A DNA stretch of 64,000 nt, taken from Alphaproteobacteria bacterium (GTDB lineage: Bacteria > Pseudomonadota > Alphaproteobacteria > Rhodospirillales > Casp-alpha2). Both the position numbers and the translations under genes were made by a program. Positions 55,609-64,000 of this stretch are shown piece after piece. The DNA is taken from the NCBI GenBank assembly GCA_024279135.1, contig JAJRRU010000036.1:23788-87787 (forward strand), in the 5' to 3' direction. The notes under the pieces are model-generated. The model made no database searches, was not told where the DNA came from, and saw only the letters and a program-made list of their open reading frames with translations. Numbering within the stretch: position 1 is the stretch's first letter; each line of letters begins with the position of its first letter.

Positions 55609-56691
55609 ATGACAAAGACAGGAATTATGGTCTGTGGTCACGGCAGTCGTGACATCGATGCCGTTACGGAATTTCAAAGTGTTGCCGACGGAATCCGTGA
55701 CCGCCTGCCGCAATATGATGTAGATAGCGGGTTCCTGGAGTTCGCCACACCGATTATCAGTGAACGGCTGGAAGCCCTGCGATTGCGCGGTAACGAGCGG
55801 ATTATCGCCGTGCCCGGCATGTTGTTTGCCGCAGGTCATGTGAAAAACGATCTGCCGTCGGTGATTAATACCTACGCGGCGAAACACCCGGATCTGGAGG
55901 TGGTTTTTGGCCGCGACCTGGGCATGGACATGTCACTGGTCCGGGCTGCCGGGGATCGCATTAAACAGGCACTGGATGATGCCGGGGGCGATGTACCCGT
56001 CTCGCAAACCCTGCTCGTGGTGGTTGGCCGTGGTGCCAGTGACCCCGACGCCAATTCCAATATCGCCAAGGTCTGTCGTTTGCTGTGGGAAGGTCTGGGC
56101 TTCGGTTGGGCACAGGTCGCCTATTCCGGTGTCACATTCCCGCTTGTTGAACCGGCTCTGGAACATGTGACAAAGCTCGGCTACAAGCGGATCGTTGTTT
56201 TCCCCTATTTCCTGTTTACCGGAATTCTGGTTCGGCGCATCTATCACTATGTGGATGAAGTGGCCGCCCGGCACCCTGATATTGAATTTATCAAGGCACC
56301 CTACCTGAATGATCACCCGCTGGTTCTCGATGCCTTCGCCGCGCGCGTGGAAGAAGCCATCAACGGAGACAATCATATGAATTGCCAGTTGTGCAAGTAC
56401 CGCGAACAGGTCCTCGGTTTTGAGGCCGATGTGGGGCTGCCCCAGGAAAGTCATCATCATCATGTGGAAGGTATCGGCTCGTCAAAATTATCCGATGAGG
56501 ATTTCGACCCCACCGCCCATGTGCACACCGGTCATGACCATTCCCGCGAAAACGGCCATTCTCATAGCCATTCCCACAGCCATGATCTGAAGCAAGATCA
56601 TTCTCATGAGCATGATAAATCGGCACACCACCATCACCCCTACCCACACGAAGATCATCCGCTTGGCCCGCGAAGTATGCTGAAAAAGTAA
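55609..56691 (+). CDS. cbiX: Sirohydrochlorin chelatase CbiX, long form with His-rich tail
   Basis: 360 residues. Two CbiX half-domains: the first has the catalytic His in VCGHGSRD (H11) and AGHVKND (H76); in the second (VVVGRGASDPDANSN) the His is replaced by Arg. Then MNCQLC (MxCxxC, C259/C262), known to hold an Fe-S cluster in CbiX of Bacillus, and a C-terminus very rich in His. It inserts Co2+ into sirohydrochlorin in the cobalt-early route; iron for siroheme is an alternative. GGAGAG precedes the ATG. Confidence 0.93.
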   Translation: MTKTGIMVCGHGSRDIDAVTEFQSVADGIRDRLPQYDVDSGFLEFATPIISERLEALRLRGNERIIAVPGMLFAAGHVKNDLPSVINTYAAKHPDLEVVFGRDLGMDMSLVRAAGDRIKQALDDAGGDVPVSQTLLVVVGRGASDPDANSNIAKVCRLLWEGLGFGWAQVAYSGVTFPLVEPALEHVTKLGYKRIVVFPYFLFTGILVRRIYHYVDEVAARHPDIEFIKAPYLNDHPLVLDAFAARVEEAINGDNHMNCQLCKYREQVLGFEADVGLPQESHHHHVEGIGSSKLSDEDFDPTAHVHTGHDHSRENGHSHSHSHSHDLKQDHSHEHDKSAHHHHPYPHEDHPLGPRSMLKK

Positions 56692-56698
56692 GGTTGTA

Positions 56699-57343
56699 AT
56701 GGGGAAACATCCGTATTTAACCGATCCGCAAGCCATCTATGATAAATCTTTTGCCATGGTTCGGGCCGAGGCCGATTTTTCAAGCCTGCCCGAACAATTG
56801 CACCCTATTGCCGTGCGGCTTATCCATTCCTGCGGCATGACGGACCTGCCCGCTGATCTGGCATGGGGTGGCGACCCGGTTGCTGTGGGTCGGGCAGCTT
56901 TAAGTGCCGGCGCACCCATACTGGTCGATGCCATGATGGTGAAACACGGCATTATAGCAACCGCCCTGCCCGCCCATAACGAGATTATATGCACTTTGAA
57001 TAATGATGGAATTTCCGATGTCGCCAAACTGCGTGGAGATACCCGTTCGGCCATCGCCACCGAACAGTGGCGCGATTATCTGGCCGGGGCGGTGGTATGC
57101 ATCGGTAATGCGCCCACGGCCTTGTTCCGGTTATTGGAAATGCTGGAAGGTGGTGCTTTCAAACCCGCCGTAATTTTTGGCTTTCCCGTGGGATTTGTCG
57201 GGGCCGCAGAGTCAAAACAGGCTTTGATTGCCGATACGCACGATATACCCTATCTGACCTTGCGCGGGCGTCGGGGTGGCAGTGCCATCGCTGCGGCTGC
57301 TATCAATGCCCTGAACGTTGATATGAAGAAAGGGTTATCATGA
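56699..57343 (+). CDS. cobH: Precorrin-8X / cobalt-precorrin-8 methylmutase
   Basis: 214 residues. Catalytic H43 lies in RLIHSCGMTDL. Other family stretches: GAPILVDAMMVKHGI, IGNAPTALFRLLEML, FGFPVGFVGAAESK, LRGRRGGSAIAAAAINAL. It moves the C11 methyl group to C12, giving hydrogenobyrinic or cobyrinic acid. It starts 7 bp after cbiX and overlaps cobL by ATGA. Confidence 0.95.
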   Translation: MGKHPYLTDPQAIYDKSFAMVRAEADFSSLPEQLHPIAVRLIHSCGMTDLPADLAWGGDPVAVGRAALSAGAPILVDAMMVKHGIIATALPAHNEIICTLNNDGISDVAKLRGDTRSAIATEQWRDYLAGAVVCIGNAPTALFRLLEMLEGGAFKPAVIFGFPVGFVGAAESKQALIADTHDIPYLTLRGRRGGSAIAAAAINALNVDMKKGLS

Positions 57344-58557
57344 CCCAATCCGATAACAAGGCCTGGCTTTCCATCATCGGTATTGGCGAGGACGGCATAG
57401 CAGGCCTGAGCAAGTCGGCCTGTGTGGCAATAGATACGGCAGAGATATTTGTCGGTGGAAAACGTCATCTGGCCATGCTGGGCAATGACAAGCGTCCGCA
57501 AATGACCTGGGACAGCCCCTTGCTCAAGACCATAGATAAAATTCGGACTCTGAAGAATAAACAGGTTTGCGTGCTGGCAACCGGTGACCCCATGTGTTTT
57601 GGCATAGGCGAAACACTGATCCGCGAATTCGGTCCGCAACACTGCCGGGTTATTGCCCACCAGTCGGCCTTTTCCATGGCCTGTGCCCGGTTGGGATGGT
57701 CAATGGCCGAGGTTGATACCCTCACCCTGCATGGTCGCCCCCTGTCGATGGTGAACAGTTATTTGCGACCCCATGCAAAACTGCTGATATTAAGCGCCGA
57801 TGGCAATACACCGAAACAACTGGCACAAGCATTGAAAACCAGCGGTTACGGGCAAAGTCTGATGACGGTACTGGAACACATGGGTGGGCCAAAGGAAAAA
57901 CGCTTCGAGGGAGTGGCAAAAAGCTGGCGACGTAAAAACTGCGATTTAAATACCATCGCGGTCCATTGCATTCCTGATCCCGGGCTTCCTGCCCACACAC
58001 GACTGGCCGGTTTGCCCGACGAGCTATACCAACAGGACGGTATGTTGAGCAAACAGGACGTTCGGGCCATCACGCTGGCGGCCATCGCCCCGGCACCGGG
58101 GCAGTTGTTATGGGACGTTGGCGCAGGCGCGGGGTCTATCGCCATCGAATACCTGCGGGCTGAGCCGACCGCCCGGGCCATTGCTATCGAACGCAACACC
58201 CAACGCATGGCCCTGATTGCGGCCAATGCGGAAAACCTTGGGGTGCCTCAATTACAGATTGTCCAGGGCGAGGCGCCAGAGGTGCTGAAGTCTCTGGAAA
58301 AACCCCAGGTGATTTTTATCGGTGGCGGTGTCAGTAATGCTAAAATTTTACGTTATTGTTGGCGTGTGCTGCCCAAAGGTGGTCGCCTCATAGCCAACGC
58401 TGTCACCATGGAAGGACAGACTTGTTTGTACGACTTTATGAAACGCCAGGGTGGGCAATTATCACAGGTATCCATTTCGAAAATGACCGCCATGGGCAAC
58501 CTCCATGCCTGGCGGGCCATGGCCACCGTCATTCAGTATAAAGGGATGAAATCATGA
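57340..58557 (+). CDS. cobL: Precorrin-6Y C5,15-methyltransferase (CbiE-CbiT fusion)
   Basis: 405 residues. The N-terminal CbiE half (WLSIIGIGEDGIAGLS, LATGDPMCFGIGETL, HQSAFSMACARLGWSMAEV) methylates C5. The C-terminal CbiT half has a SAM site (LLWDVGAGAGSIAIEYLR) and IFIGGGVSN; it methylates C15 and decarboxylates. It overlaps cobH and cobI by 4 bp each. Confidence 0.95.
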   Translation: MTQSDNKAWLSIIGIGEDGIAGLSKSACVAIDTAEIFVGGKRHLAMLGNDKRPQMTWDSPLLKTIDKIRTLKNKQVCVLATGDPMCFGIGETLIREFGPQHCRVIAHQSAFSMACARLGWSMAEVDTLTLHGRPLSMVNSYLRPHAKLLILSADGNTPKQLAQALKTSGYGQSLMTVLEHMGGPKEKRFEGVAKSWRRKNCDLNTIAVHCIPDPGLPAHTRLAGLPDELYQQDGMLSKQDVRAITLAAIAPAPGQLLWDVGAGAGSIAIEYLRAEPTARAIAIERNTQRMALIAANAENLGVPQLQIVQGEAPEVLKSLEKPQVIFIGGGVSNAKILRYCWRVLPKGGRLIANAVTMEGQTCLYDFMKRQGGQLSQVSISKMTAMGNLHAWRAMATVIQYKGMKS

Positions 58558-59255
58558 ACGGCACGCTATACGGCGTCGGTGTGGGGCCGGGCGATCCGGA
58601 CCTGATTACCCTGAAGGCATTGAATATCTTACAAAAAGTCCCGGTTATTGCCTATCCGGCCCCCGAGGTTGGTGAAAGTCTGGCGCGAAAAATCGCCGCT
58701 CGGCATATCCCCGATAATCGCCGCGAAATTATTATCCGCATCCCACTGGACCCCAAGCGCAGCACGGACCAGACCGCCTATGATCAGGCCGCCGTGGATA
58801 TCGATGAGATACTGCGCGGTGGGGACGACGTTGCCGTCATTTGCGAAGGCGATCCGTTTTTCTATGGCAGTTTCATGTATCTGTTCAACCGTCTGGCCGA
58901 CCAGCACAAGGTGGAGATTATACCCGGTGTGTCATCGCTCATGGCCTGCGCCGGGGCTTGTCTGACACCCCTGGTTGCCAGAAATGAAGTCCTGAGCATC
59001 CTGCCAGCCCCTATGGAAGCCGACCAATTGCGAGAACAGTTACTGAAAACCCATGCTGCGGCGATCATCAAGCTCGGTCGTCATACCCCGAAAGTTTATG
59101 ACGTACTGGCGGAACTGGACCTGCTGGACTGTGCCCATTATGTGGAACACGCCACAATGGATACACAACGGGTCCGCAAAATGAGCGAGGTTGACCCCAC
59201 CGAGGTTCCCTACTTCGCCATGATCCTGGTTCGCAAAACCGGAGTGGGACTATGA
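58554..59255 (+). CDS. cobI: Precorrin-2 C20-methyltransferase
   Basis: 233 residues. SUMT-like fold: LYGVGVGPGDPDLITLKALNIL, VAVICEGDPFFYGSFMYLF, IIPGVSSLMACAGACLTPL and IIKLGRHTPKVYDVL. It methylates precorrin-2 (or its cobalt form) at C20. It overlaps the next gene by ATGA. Confidence 0.94.
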   Translation: MNGTLYGVGVGPGDPDLITLKALNILQKVPVIAYPAPEVGESLARKIAARHIPDNRREIIIRIPLDPKRSTDQTAYDQAAVDIDEILRGGDDVAVICEGDPFFYGSFMYLFNRLADQHKVEIIPGVSSLMACAGACLTPLVARNEVLSILPAPMEADQLREQLLKTHAAAIIKLGRHTPKVYDVLAELDLLDCAHYVEHATMDTQRVRKMSEVDPTEVPYFAMILVRKTGVGL

Positions 59256-61072
59256 ATTATCTGGTATTGAGCGAAGTTGGCCTTGCCACGGCGCGGGCCT
59301 TGCAGGCAGAACTGGGTGGCGTCATTCACGGCACGCTCATGGCAGAAAAATATAAAGATATCAAATCTATAGACAGTATACGTAAAGCTTTGCATGATCT
59401 GTTTGCCACGGGCGAACCGTTGATTGCCTTGTGTGCTGCGGGCATCGTCATTCGCCATCTGGCTCCGGTTTTGACAGACAAGCATACCGACGCCGCTGTT
59501 TTATCCCTGGCCGAGGATGGCTCAGTGATCGTGCCTTTGCTGGGTGGCCATCACGGCGCTAACGATCTGGCCCGACGCATGGCAGATATTCTCGGGATAA
59601 AACCGGCCATCACCACGGCCAGCGATGTGCTGTTCGGGGTCGCCTTTGATGAACCCCCTGCGGGCTGGAAGCTGGCAAACCCCAAAAACCACAAGGAATT
59701 TGTCAGCGCCCTGCGTGATGGTGCGTCGCTCACCATCAACGGCCAAGCCGACTGGCTTGACGGCCTTGATTTACCACTGGTTGAGCATGGGGATTTGACC
59801 ATCACCATCCTGGAGCCAGCCAACAGCACCATAACAGGTGATGCCAGCCATCTGGTCTATTACCGTCAGGTACTGGCACTGGGTGTGGGCTGTGAACGGG
59901 GTGCTGATGGGGCGGAAATGATCGAGCTGATCAGCCGGACTCTGGCGACTGAAAACCTCTCTGACCTGTCGCTGGCCGGGCTGTTTTCCATTGACCTGAA
60001 GATGGATGAAGCCGCCATGTTTGAGGCGGCAACACATTTTGATATCCCGGCTCGTTTTTTCGATCTGGAAACCTTACAAGCCCAGGAACACCGACTGGCC
60101 AATCCATCGGACATCGTGCGGGCTGAAATCGGTGTGGCCGGTGTGGCCGAGGCCGCAGCCCTTGCAGCCGTACATCAAGGCGAATTACTGGTCGAAAAAC
60201 ACAAGGGCAAGCGCACCACGTGTGCCATCGCCCGGTCCGGGCGGATTATTGCCCCCCATGAACTGGGCATGGCGCGTGGGCACCTTTCCATCGTCAGCAT
60301 CGGTCCCGGTCGCGCTGATTGGCGCACGCCAGCCTCTGAAAGTGCCTTGCGCCGGGCCGGGGTGATTGTGGGTTACGGGCTTTATCTGGACCTGATTGCC
60401 GAACTGATTGTTGATAAAGACCGTCACGCTTATGAACTGGGTGAGGAAGAAGACCGGGTTCGCGCGGCTATTGAACTGGCTGCAGCCGGTCATAATGTCG
60501 CCCTGGTTTCATCGGGTGACGCCGGGGTCTATGCCATGGGTGCACTGGTCCATGAATTACTGGATCGCGAGGGTGTGCCGCCATCTTGGGATCGCATATC
60601 ACTGGAACTGACCCCCGGTGTTTCAGCCATGCAGGCCGCTGCCTTGCGCGTGGGCGCACCACTGGGCCATGATTTCTGTGCCATATCCCTGTCCGATCTG
60701 CTGACCCCGCGCGAGGTAATCGTGCAACGGGTGGAAGCCGCCGCCGCGGGAGATTTTGTAATCTCGTTCTATAACCCGGTCAGTCGCAAACGCCGCGACT
60801 TGCTGGCTATTGCACGCGACATATTGCTGTCTCACAGGCCTGATGATACGCCGGTTATTCTGGCGCGTAATCTGGGCCGTGCCAGCGAGACCATTACCGT
60901 ATTACACCTCAAGGATCTGGTGGTCGATGATGTGGATATGCTGACCCTGGTCATGATCGGGTCCAGTGAGACCAAGGCCCGCAAGCGCGGCGATGGCAGT
61001 TGGTCGGTCTATACCCCGCGCGGTTATGCCGCCAAACACCTTGGCAATACAAAAAAGGAAGCCAGCGCATGA
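59252..61072 (+). CDS. cbiG-cobJ: CbiG-CobJ fusion: cobalt-precorrin-5A hydrolase / precorrin-3B C17-methyltransferase
   Basis: 606 residues. CbiG part (about 1-335): [35 protein letters not shown] ([16 protein letters not shown]), ALGVGCERG and [10 protein letters not shown]. CobJ/CbiH part (about 345-590): [73 protein letters not shown]. CobJ methylates C17 and contracts the ring; CbiG opens the delta-lactone, a step specific to the cobalt-early route. Such fusions are known. It overlaps cobI and cobM. Confidence 0.94.
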   Translation: MNYLVLSEVGLATARALQAELGGVIHGTLMAEKYKDIKSIDSIRKALHDLFATGEPLIALCAAGIVIRHLAPVLTDKHTDAAVLSLAEDGSVIVPLLGGHHGANDLARRMADILGIKPAITTASDVLFGVAFDEPPAGWKLANPKNHKEFVSALRDGASLTINGQADWLDGLDLPLVEHGDLTITILEPANSTITGDASHLVYYRQVLALGVGCERGADGAEMIELISRTLATENLSDLSLAGLFSIDLKMDEAAMFEAATHFDIPARFFDLETLQAQEHRLANPSDIVRAEIGVAGVAEAAALAAVHQGELLVEKHKGKRTTCAIARSGRIIAPHELGMARGHLSIVSIGPGRADWRTPASESALRRAGVIVGYGLYLDLIAELIVDKDRHAYELGEEEDRVRAAIELAAAGHNVALVSSGDAGVYAMGALVHELLDREGVPPSWDRISLELTPGVSAMQAAALRVGAPLGHDFCAISLSDLLTPREVIVQRVEAAAAGDFVISFYNPVSRKRRDLLAIARDILLSHRPDDTPVILARNLGRASETITVLHLKDLVVDDVDMLTLVMIGSSETKARKRGDGSWSVYTPRGYAAKHLGNTKKEASA

Positions 61073-61830
61073 CCGTGCATTTCATTGGTGCCGGACCGGG
61101 GGCGGCTGACCTGATAACCCTGCGCGGGCGTGATCTTATTGCCGCCTGTCCGGTCTGTCTGTACGCCGGGTCGCTGGTGCCCCGCGAAATTGTGGATTTT
61201 GCGCCCGATAATGCCCGCATCATTGATACCGCCTCGCTAAATCTGGATCAGATTATGGCTGAGATTGAACAGGCACACAAACGCGGCCATGACGTGGCCC
61301 GGGTCCATTCGGGCGACCCGTCTTTGTATGGTGCAATTGGTGAGCAAATCCGGCGCTTGCAGAAAATGGACATCGATTATTCCATAACACCGGGGGTGCC
61401 TGCTTTTGCGGCCTGTGCTGCGGCTCTCGGTGTGGAACTGACCCTGCCGGACGTAAGCCAGAGCGTTATTCTGACACGGACCGCCATGAAAAGCTCGGCC
61501 ATGCCATCCGGCGAGGAACTGGAAACCCTGGGCCGGTCCGGGGCCACACTGGCGATCCATTTGTCGGTCCGAAACCTGCGCCAGGTATGCCGTGATTTGA
61601 GCCCTCACTATGGTGATGATTGTCCGGTTGCGGTGGTTTTCCGGGCAAGCTGGCCTGATGAGCTGATTATTCGCGGCACACTGGCCGATATTCGCGAAAA
61701 GGTTCGCCAAGCCAAACTGACCCGAACCGCACTGGTTATTGTCGGGCGGGTGCTCAATACCGATACCGCCACCGACAGCCGTCTGTACGCGCCGGATTAC
61801 GAACATATCCTGCGTTATAAATCCAGCTAG
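61069..61830 (+). CDS. cobM: Precorrin-4 C11-methyltransferase
   Basis: 253 residues from the ATG at 61069 (ATGA overlap with cbiG-cobJ). [70 protein letters not shown] and [10 protein letters not shown] are family stretches. It methylates C11 of (cobalt-)precorrin-4. Its TAG stop shares CTAG with the stop of the convergent cobK. Confidence 0.95.
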   Translation: MTVHFIGAGPGAADLITLRGRDLIAACPVCLYAGSLVPREIVDFAPDNARIIDTASLNLDQIMAEIEQAHKRGHDVARVHSGDPSLYGAIGEQIRRLQKMDIDYSITPGVPAFAACAAALGVELTLPDVSQSVILTRTAMKSSAMPSGEELETLGRSGATLAIHLSVRNLRQVCRDLSPHYGDDCPVAVVFRASWPDELIIRGTLADIREKVRQAKLTRTALVIVGRVLNTDTATDSRLYAPDYEHILRYKSS

Positions 61831-62573
61831 ATATGGTGTCTCAGCCAGTAGAGCGCCCCGGCAACGGTGTTGAGCTGCAACACGATGCCCGATGACGGGC
61901 GCTCTATCATGATGACCGGAATGTTGAGTTTTTCTGCCGCGAGTATTTTGCCATAAGTCGCCTGATTACCGGCATTTTTGGAAATGATGGCATCAATCTT
62001 GTGTTCGCGCAGCAAGGCCACCTCGTCGGCCTGCTCAAAAGGACCACGGTCATAGAGATACATGCCATGTAACAAATCGGGCAATGGGGTTGGCATTGGC
62101 ACGACCCGAACCAACCACCAGCAACGTTTATCATCGACAAACTGTCCGGCGTTCTGGCGTCCCGTGGTCACGAATACCCGTTTGGCAATGCGGGCGGCCT
62201 GATCTCGGGCTTCAGAGATGTTGGCCGCAGGTGTCCAGGGTATTGTTGAGGGATCGGCCTGCCAGGGCTGGTCCTGTAAATTCAACAGGGCCACATTACT
62301 GGCAAGACAAGCCTCCTGTACATGGTTTGAAATCTGCGCCGCATAGGCATGGGTGGCATCGATCACGGCGATGATATTTCGCTCAGCCAGATACTCGGCC
62401 AGTGCTTCCGGGCCACCAAAACCACCCACCCGGTTTTCCATGTTGGCCAATGAAGCCGCTTCGGTGCGTCCGGCCAGAGAATATATAGTACGGATACCCA
62501 GGGCCGTGATTTGTTCCGCCATGTTGCGGGCCAGGGCGGTGCCGCCAAGAATTAAAACTGTCGGCTCATTCAT
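61827..62573 (-). CDS. cobK: Precorrin-6A / cobalt-precorrin-6A reductase
   Basis: 248 residues from the ATG at 62573. Rossmann-like fold: [73 protein letters not shown] and IPVIMIERP. It reduces the macrocycle with NADPH. The start lies inside the cbiD stop region (8-bp overlap), so the two are translated together. Confidence 0.94.
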   Translation of the reverse strand: MNEPTVLILGGTALARNMAEQITALGIRTIYSLAGRTEAASLANMENRVGGFGGPEALAEYLAERNIIAVIDATHAYAAQISNHVQEACLASNVALLNLQDQPWQADPSTIPWTPAANISEARDQAARIAKRVFVTTGRQNAGQFVDDKRCWWLVRVVPMPTPLPDLLHGMYLYDRGPFEQADEVALLREHKIDAIISKNAGNQATYGKILAAEKLNIPVIMIERPSSGIVLQLNTVAGALYWLRHHI

Positions 62574-63648
62574 CACTTCGTCCCACCAGTTCACCCTCGC
62601 GATTAAACACCAAAATTTCGATCTCGACGGCATTATTGCACATGGATTGAGCCTTGTCGCGGGCCAACCCGGCAATGATGGTGGCCAGTGGAAATTTAAT
62701 GATCCGTGCTGCACTGAGCAATTCTGCGGCCGTATTGGCTGTCTTGCATAACTCCTGGAGTTCTGGTTTCGGGGCACAAATTTCGCCCAGCCAGTGAAAA
62801 TCTACTGAGGAGCGTTTTGAATGCAAGTCCTTGTTTCCCTTGGCCAGTTTAGAGATTTTTGCAAATCCCCCGGCCAGAGACAGCCGTTCGACGGGATTCT
62901 TGCGCAGGTATTTCAACATGCCACCGGCAAAGTCACCCATATCGATCAGGGCACTATCATCGAAACCTAATAATTGCTTCAGGGCGGCTTCCGAACCCCG
63001 ACCGGTGGCCGCCCCAATATGGGTGCGGCCTTCGGCGCGGGCCACATCGATGCCTTGATGAATTGAAGCAATCCAGGCGGCGCATGAATAGGGTATCACC
63101 ACACCGGTGGTGCCCAGAATGGAGATGCCGCCAACGATACCCAGACGCGGGTTCATGGTATGTTTGGCCATAGCTTGTCCGCGGGGTACGGATATTTCGA
63201 TATCCAGATCCGGCTCGACACCAAGGGCTTCGGCAATCTTGCTTAATTCTGCCGTCATCATGGCCCGTGGCACCGGGTTAATGGCAGGCTCGCCCACAGG
63301 GATGGGCAATCCCGGGCGGGTCACCGTGCCAACCCCGTCACCGGCCAGAAACTGAAGACCTTGCCCGGCAATACGCCGCGATACCCGAACCTGAATGATG
63401 GCACCGTGGGTAACATCGGGATCATCCCCGGCATCTTTTTCCACACAAGCCAGCGCAAAGTCATCTGATAATTCCCGGTGAACCAGATCAAAGGTCGTGC
63501 TGCCACCGCGCGGCAGGGATATTTCCACCGGATCAAGAAAGTCACCGATCAACAGGGCATGACAGGCCGATTTGGCCGCTGCCGTGGCACAGGCTCCGGT
63601 GGTCCAGCCCCGGCGCAATTGTGTCTTGTCAACTTTATTGTGCACCAT
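62566..63648 (-). CDS. cbiD: Cobalt-precorrin-5B C1-methyltransferase CbiD
   Basis: 360 residues. LRRGWTTGACATAAAKSA, DVTHGAIIQVRV, GDGVGTVTRPGLPIPVGEPAINPVPR, GISILGTTGVVIPYS and GDFAGGMLKYLRK are the family signatures. CbiD methylates C1 in the cobalt-early route; the aerobic route uses CobF, which is not seen here. It is transcribed leftward with cobK and divergent from cobA. Confidence 0.95.
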   Translation of the reverse strand: MVHNKVDKTQLRRGWTTGACATAAAKSACHALLIGDFLDPVEISLPRGGSTTFDLVHRELSDDFALACVEKDAGDDPDVTHGAIIQVRVSRRIAGQGLQFLAGDGVGTVTRPGLPIPVGEPAINPVPRAMMTAELSKIAEALGVEPDLDIEISVPRGQAMAKHTMNPRLGIVGGISILGTTGVVIPYSCAAWIASIHQGIDVARAEGRTHIGAATGRGSEAALKQLLGFDDSALIDMGDFAGGMLKYLRKNPVERLSLAGGFAKISKLAKGNKDLHSKRSSVDFHWLGEICAPKPELQELCKTANTAAELLSAARIIKFPLATIIAGLARDKAQSMCNNAVEIEILVFNREGELVGRSDE

Positions 63649-63753
63649 TATTTACGAAAACCTCTTGATCGACCATGCGACCTGCCATAAGCATTACCTG
63701 AGCCTATATATGCCGTCGCGGGAAGCCAAGTAAATGCGTAGAGTTCTGATAAC

Positions 63754-64000
63754 GTGATCGATATTTTTAAAACACTACCCCGATTTGAGCCGGGCACGGT
63801 CTGGCTTGCCGGAGCCGGACCGGGTGACCCGGGGTTATTGACCCTGCACGCGCTGAATGCCATGGAACAGGCAGATGTGATTGTTTACGATGCCCTGGTA
63901 TCGCGTCAAATCCTCGACCTGGTAAAAGATCCGCAGCGGCTTGAATACGCTGGCAAGCGGGGCGGTTCCCCCTCACCTCAGCAGGCCGATATATCCCTGC
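63754..64000 (+). CDS. cobA: Uroporphyrinogen-III C-methyltransferase, partial at right edge
   Basis: A frame open from the GTG at 63754 to the window end (82 codons). It contains VWLAGAGPGDPGLLTLHALNAM, ADVIVYDALVS and AGKRGGSPSPQQADI, the N-terminal SUMT signatures. It methylates uroporphyrinogen III at C2 and C7 to give precorrin-2, the entry to both siroheme and cobalamin. The ribosome site is weak. The C-terminal part lies outside the window. Confidence 0.9.
   Translation, partial: MIDIFKTLPRFEPGTVWLAGAGPGDPGLLTLHALNAMEQADVIVYDALVSRQILDLVKDPQRLEYAGKRGGSPSPQQADISL

Noticed and set aside
56440..56660. CRISPR-like short repeats
   Set aside because: The repeated CAT/CAC triplets encode the His-rich tail of CbiX; there are no spacers. 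No CRISPR array was seen in the window.

Overview
The window comes from an alphaproteobacterium, most likely of the Rhodospirillales type. The evidence is gene content and order: the 17.2 kDa (NDUFA12-like) complex I subunit beside a DUF2155 protein, aat and accBC; the fused ispDF; the block dusB-ntrB-ntrC-ntrY-ntrX-trkA-dat-HAD-hfq-hflX; and a coenzyme-B12-dependent ribonucleotide reductase (nrdJ). Coding DNA is moderately GC-rich with tight ATGA/GTGA overlaps inside operons.

Layout. 1-3.5 kb: a leftward operon of a VOC protein, a nitrilase-superfamily amidohydrolase and an Orn/Lys/Arg decarboxylase that starts at TTG and runs off the left edge; a 25-bp near-perfect palindrome lies in its divergent control region. 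3.6-5.9 kb: an orphan small protein, then a DUF302 protein with a YeeE/YedE sulfur-compound permease. 6.1-13.1 kb: core genes (DEAD-box helicase, a ThiS-ThiG fusion, aroQ-accB-accC, aat, DUF2155, NDUFA12-like). 13.5-18.8 kb: an unrecognised 59-residue ORF, nrdJ with a strong terminator, and a response-regulator/metallo-beta-lactamase fusion. 18.8-23.5 kb: a segment bounded by two decayed copies of one IS630-family element, enclosing a secreted Cache-like protein and a chemoreceptor with a C-terminal PilZ domain. 23.5-39.4 kb: core genes (dCMP deaminase, RidA, hflX, hfq, the nitrogen-regulation operon, dusB, a CcsA-like protein, ispDF). 39.4-41.3 kb: a [2Fe-2S] protein, tRNA-Pro(GGG), then a low-GC patch with an orphan membrane protein and two candidate small RNAs. 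41.4-46.0 kb: a YbbA/YbbP-type ABC exporter divergent from a TesA-like esterase, and a SIS-domain protein.

45.9-64.0 kb is a cobalamin cluster: a NicO-type transporter, cobW, cobN, cobO, cobQ, a PPOX flavoprotein, cobD, cbiX, cobH, cobL, cobI, a cbiG-cobJ fusion, cobM, cobK, cbiD and the start of cobA. It mixes markers of the cobalt-early route (CbiX, CbiD, CbiG) with the cobalt-late chelatase CobN, and shows no cobG or cobF in the window. The encoded B12 would serve NrdJ. Nothing here is a clearly new defence or mobile system. The most unusual items are the REC-MBL fusion, the IS630-bounded Cache/MCP-PilZ module, the unannotated transcripts at 40.9-41.2 kb, the divergent-promoter palindrome at 3.56 kb and the mixed cobalamin route.
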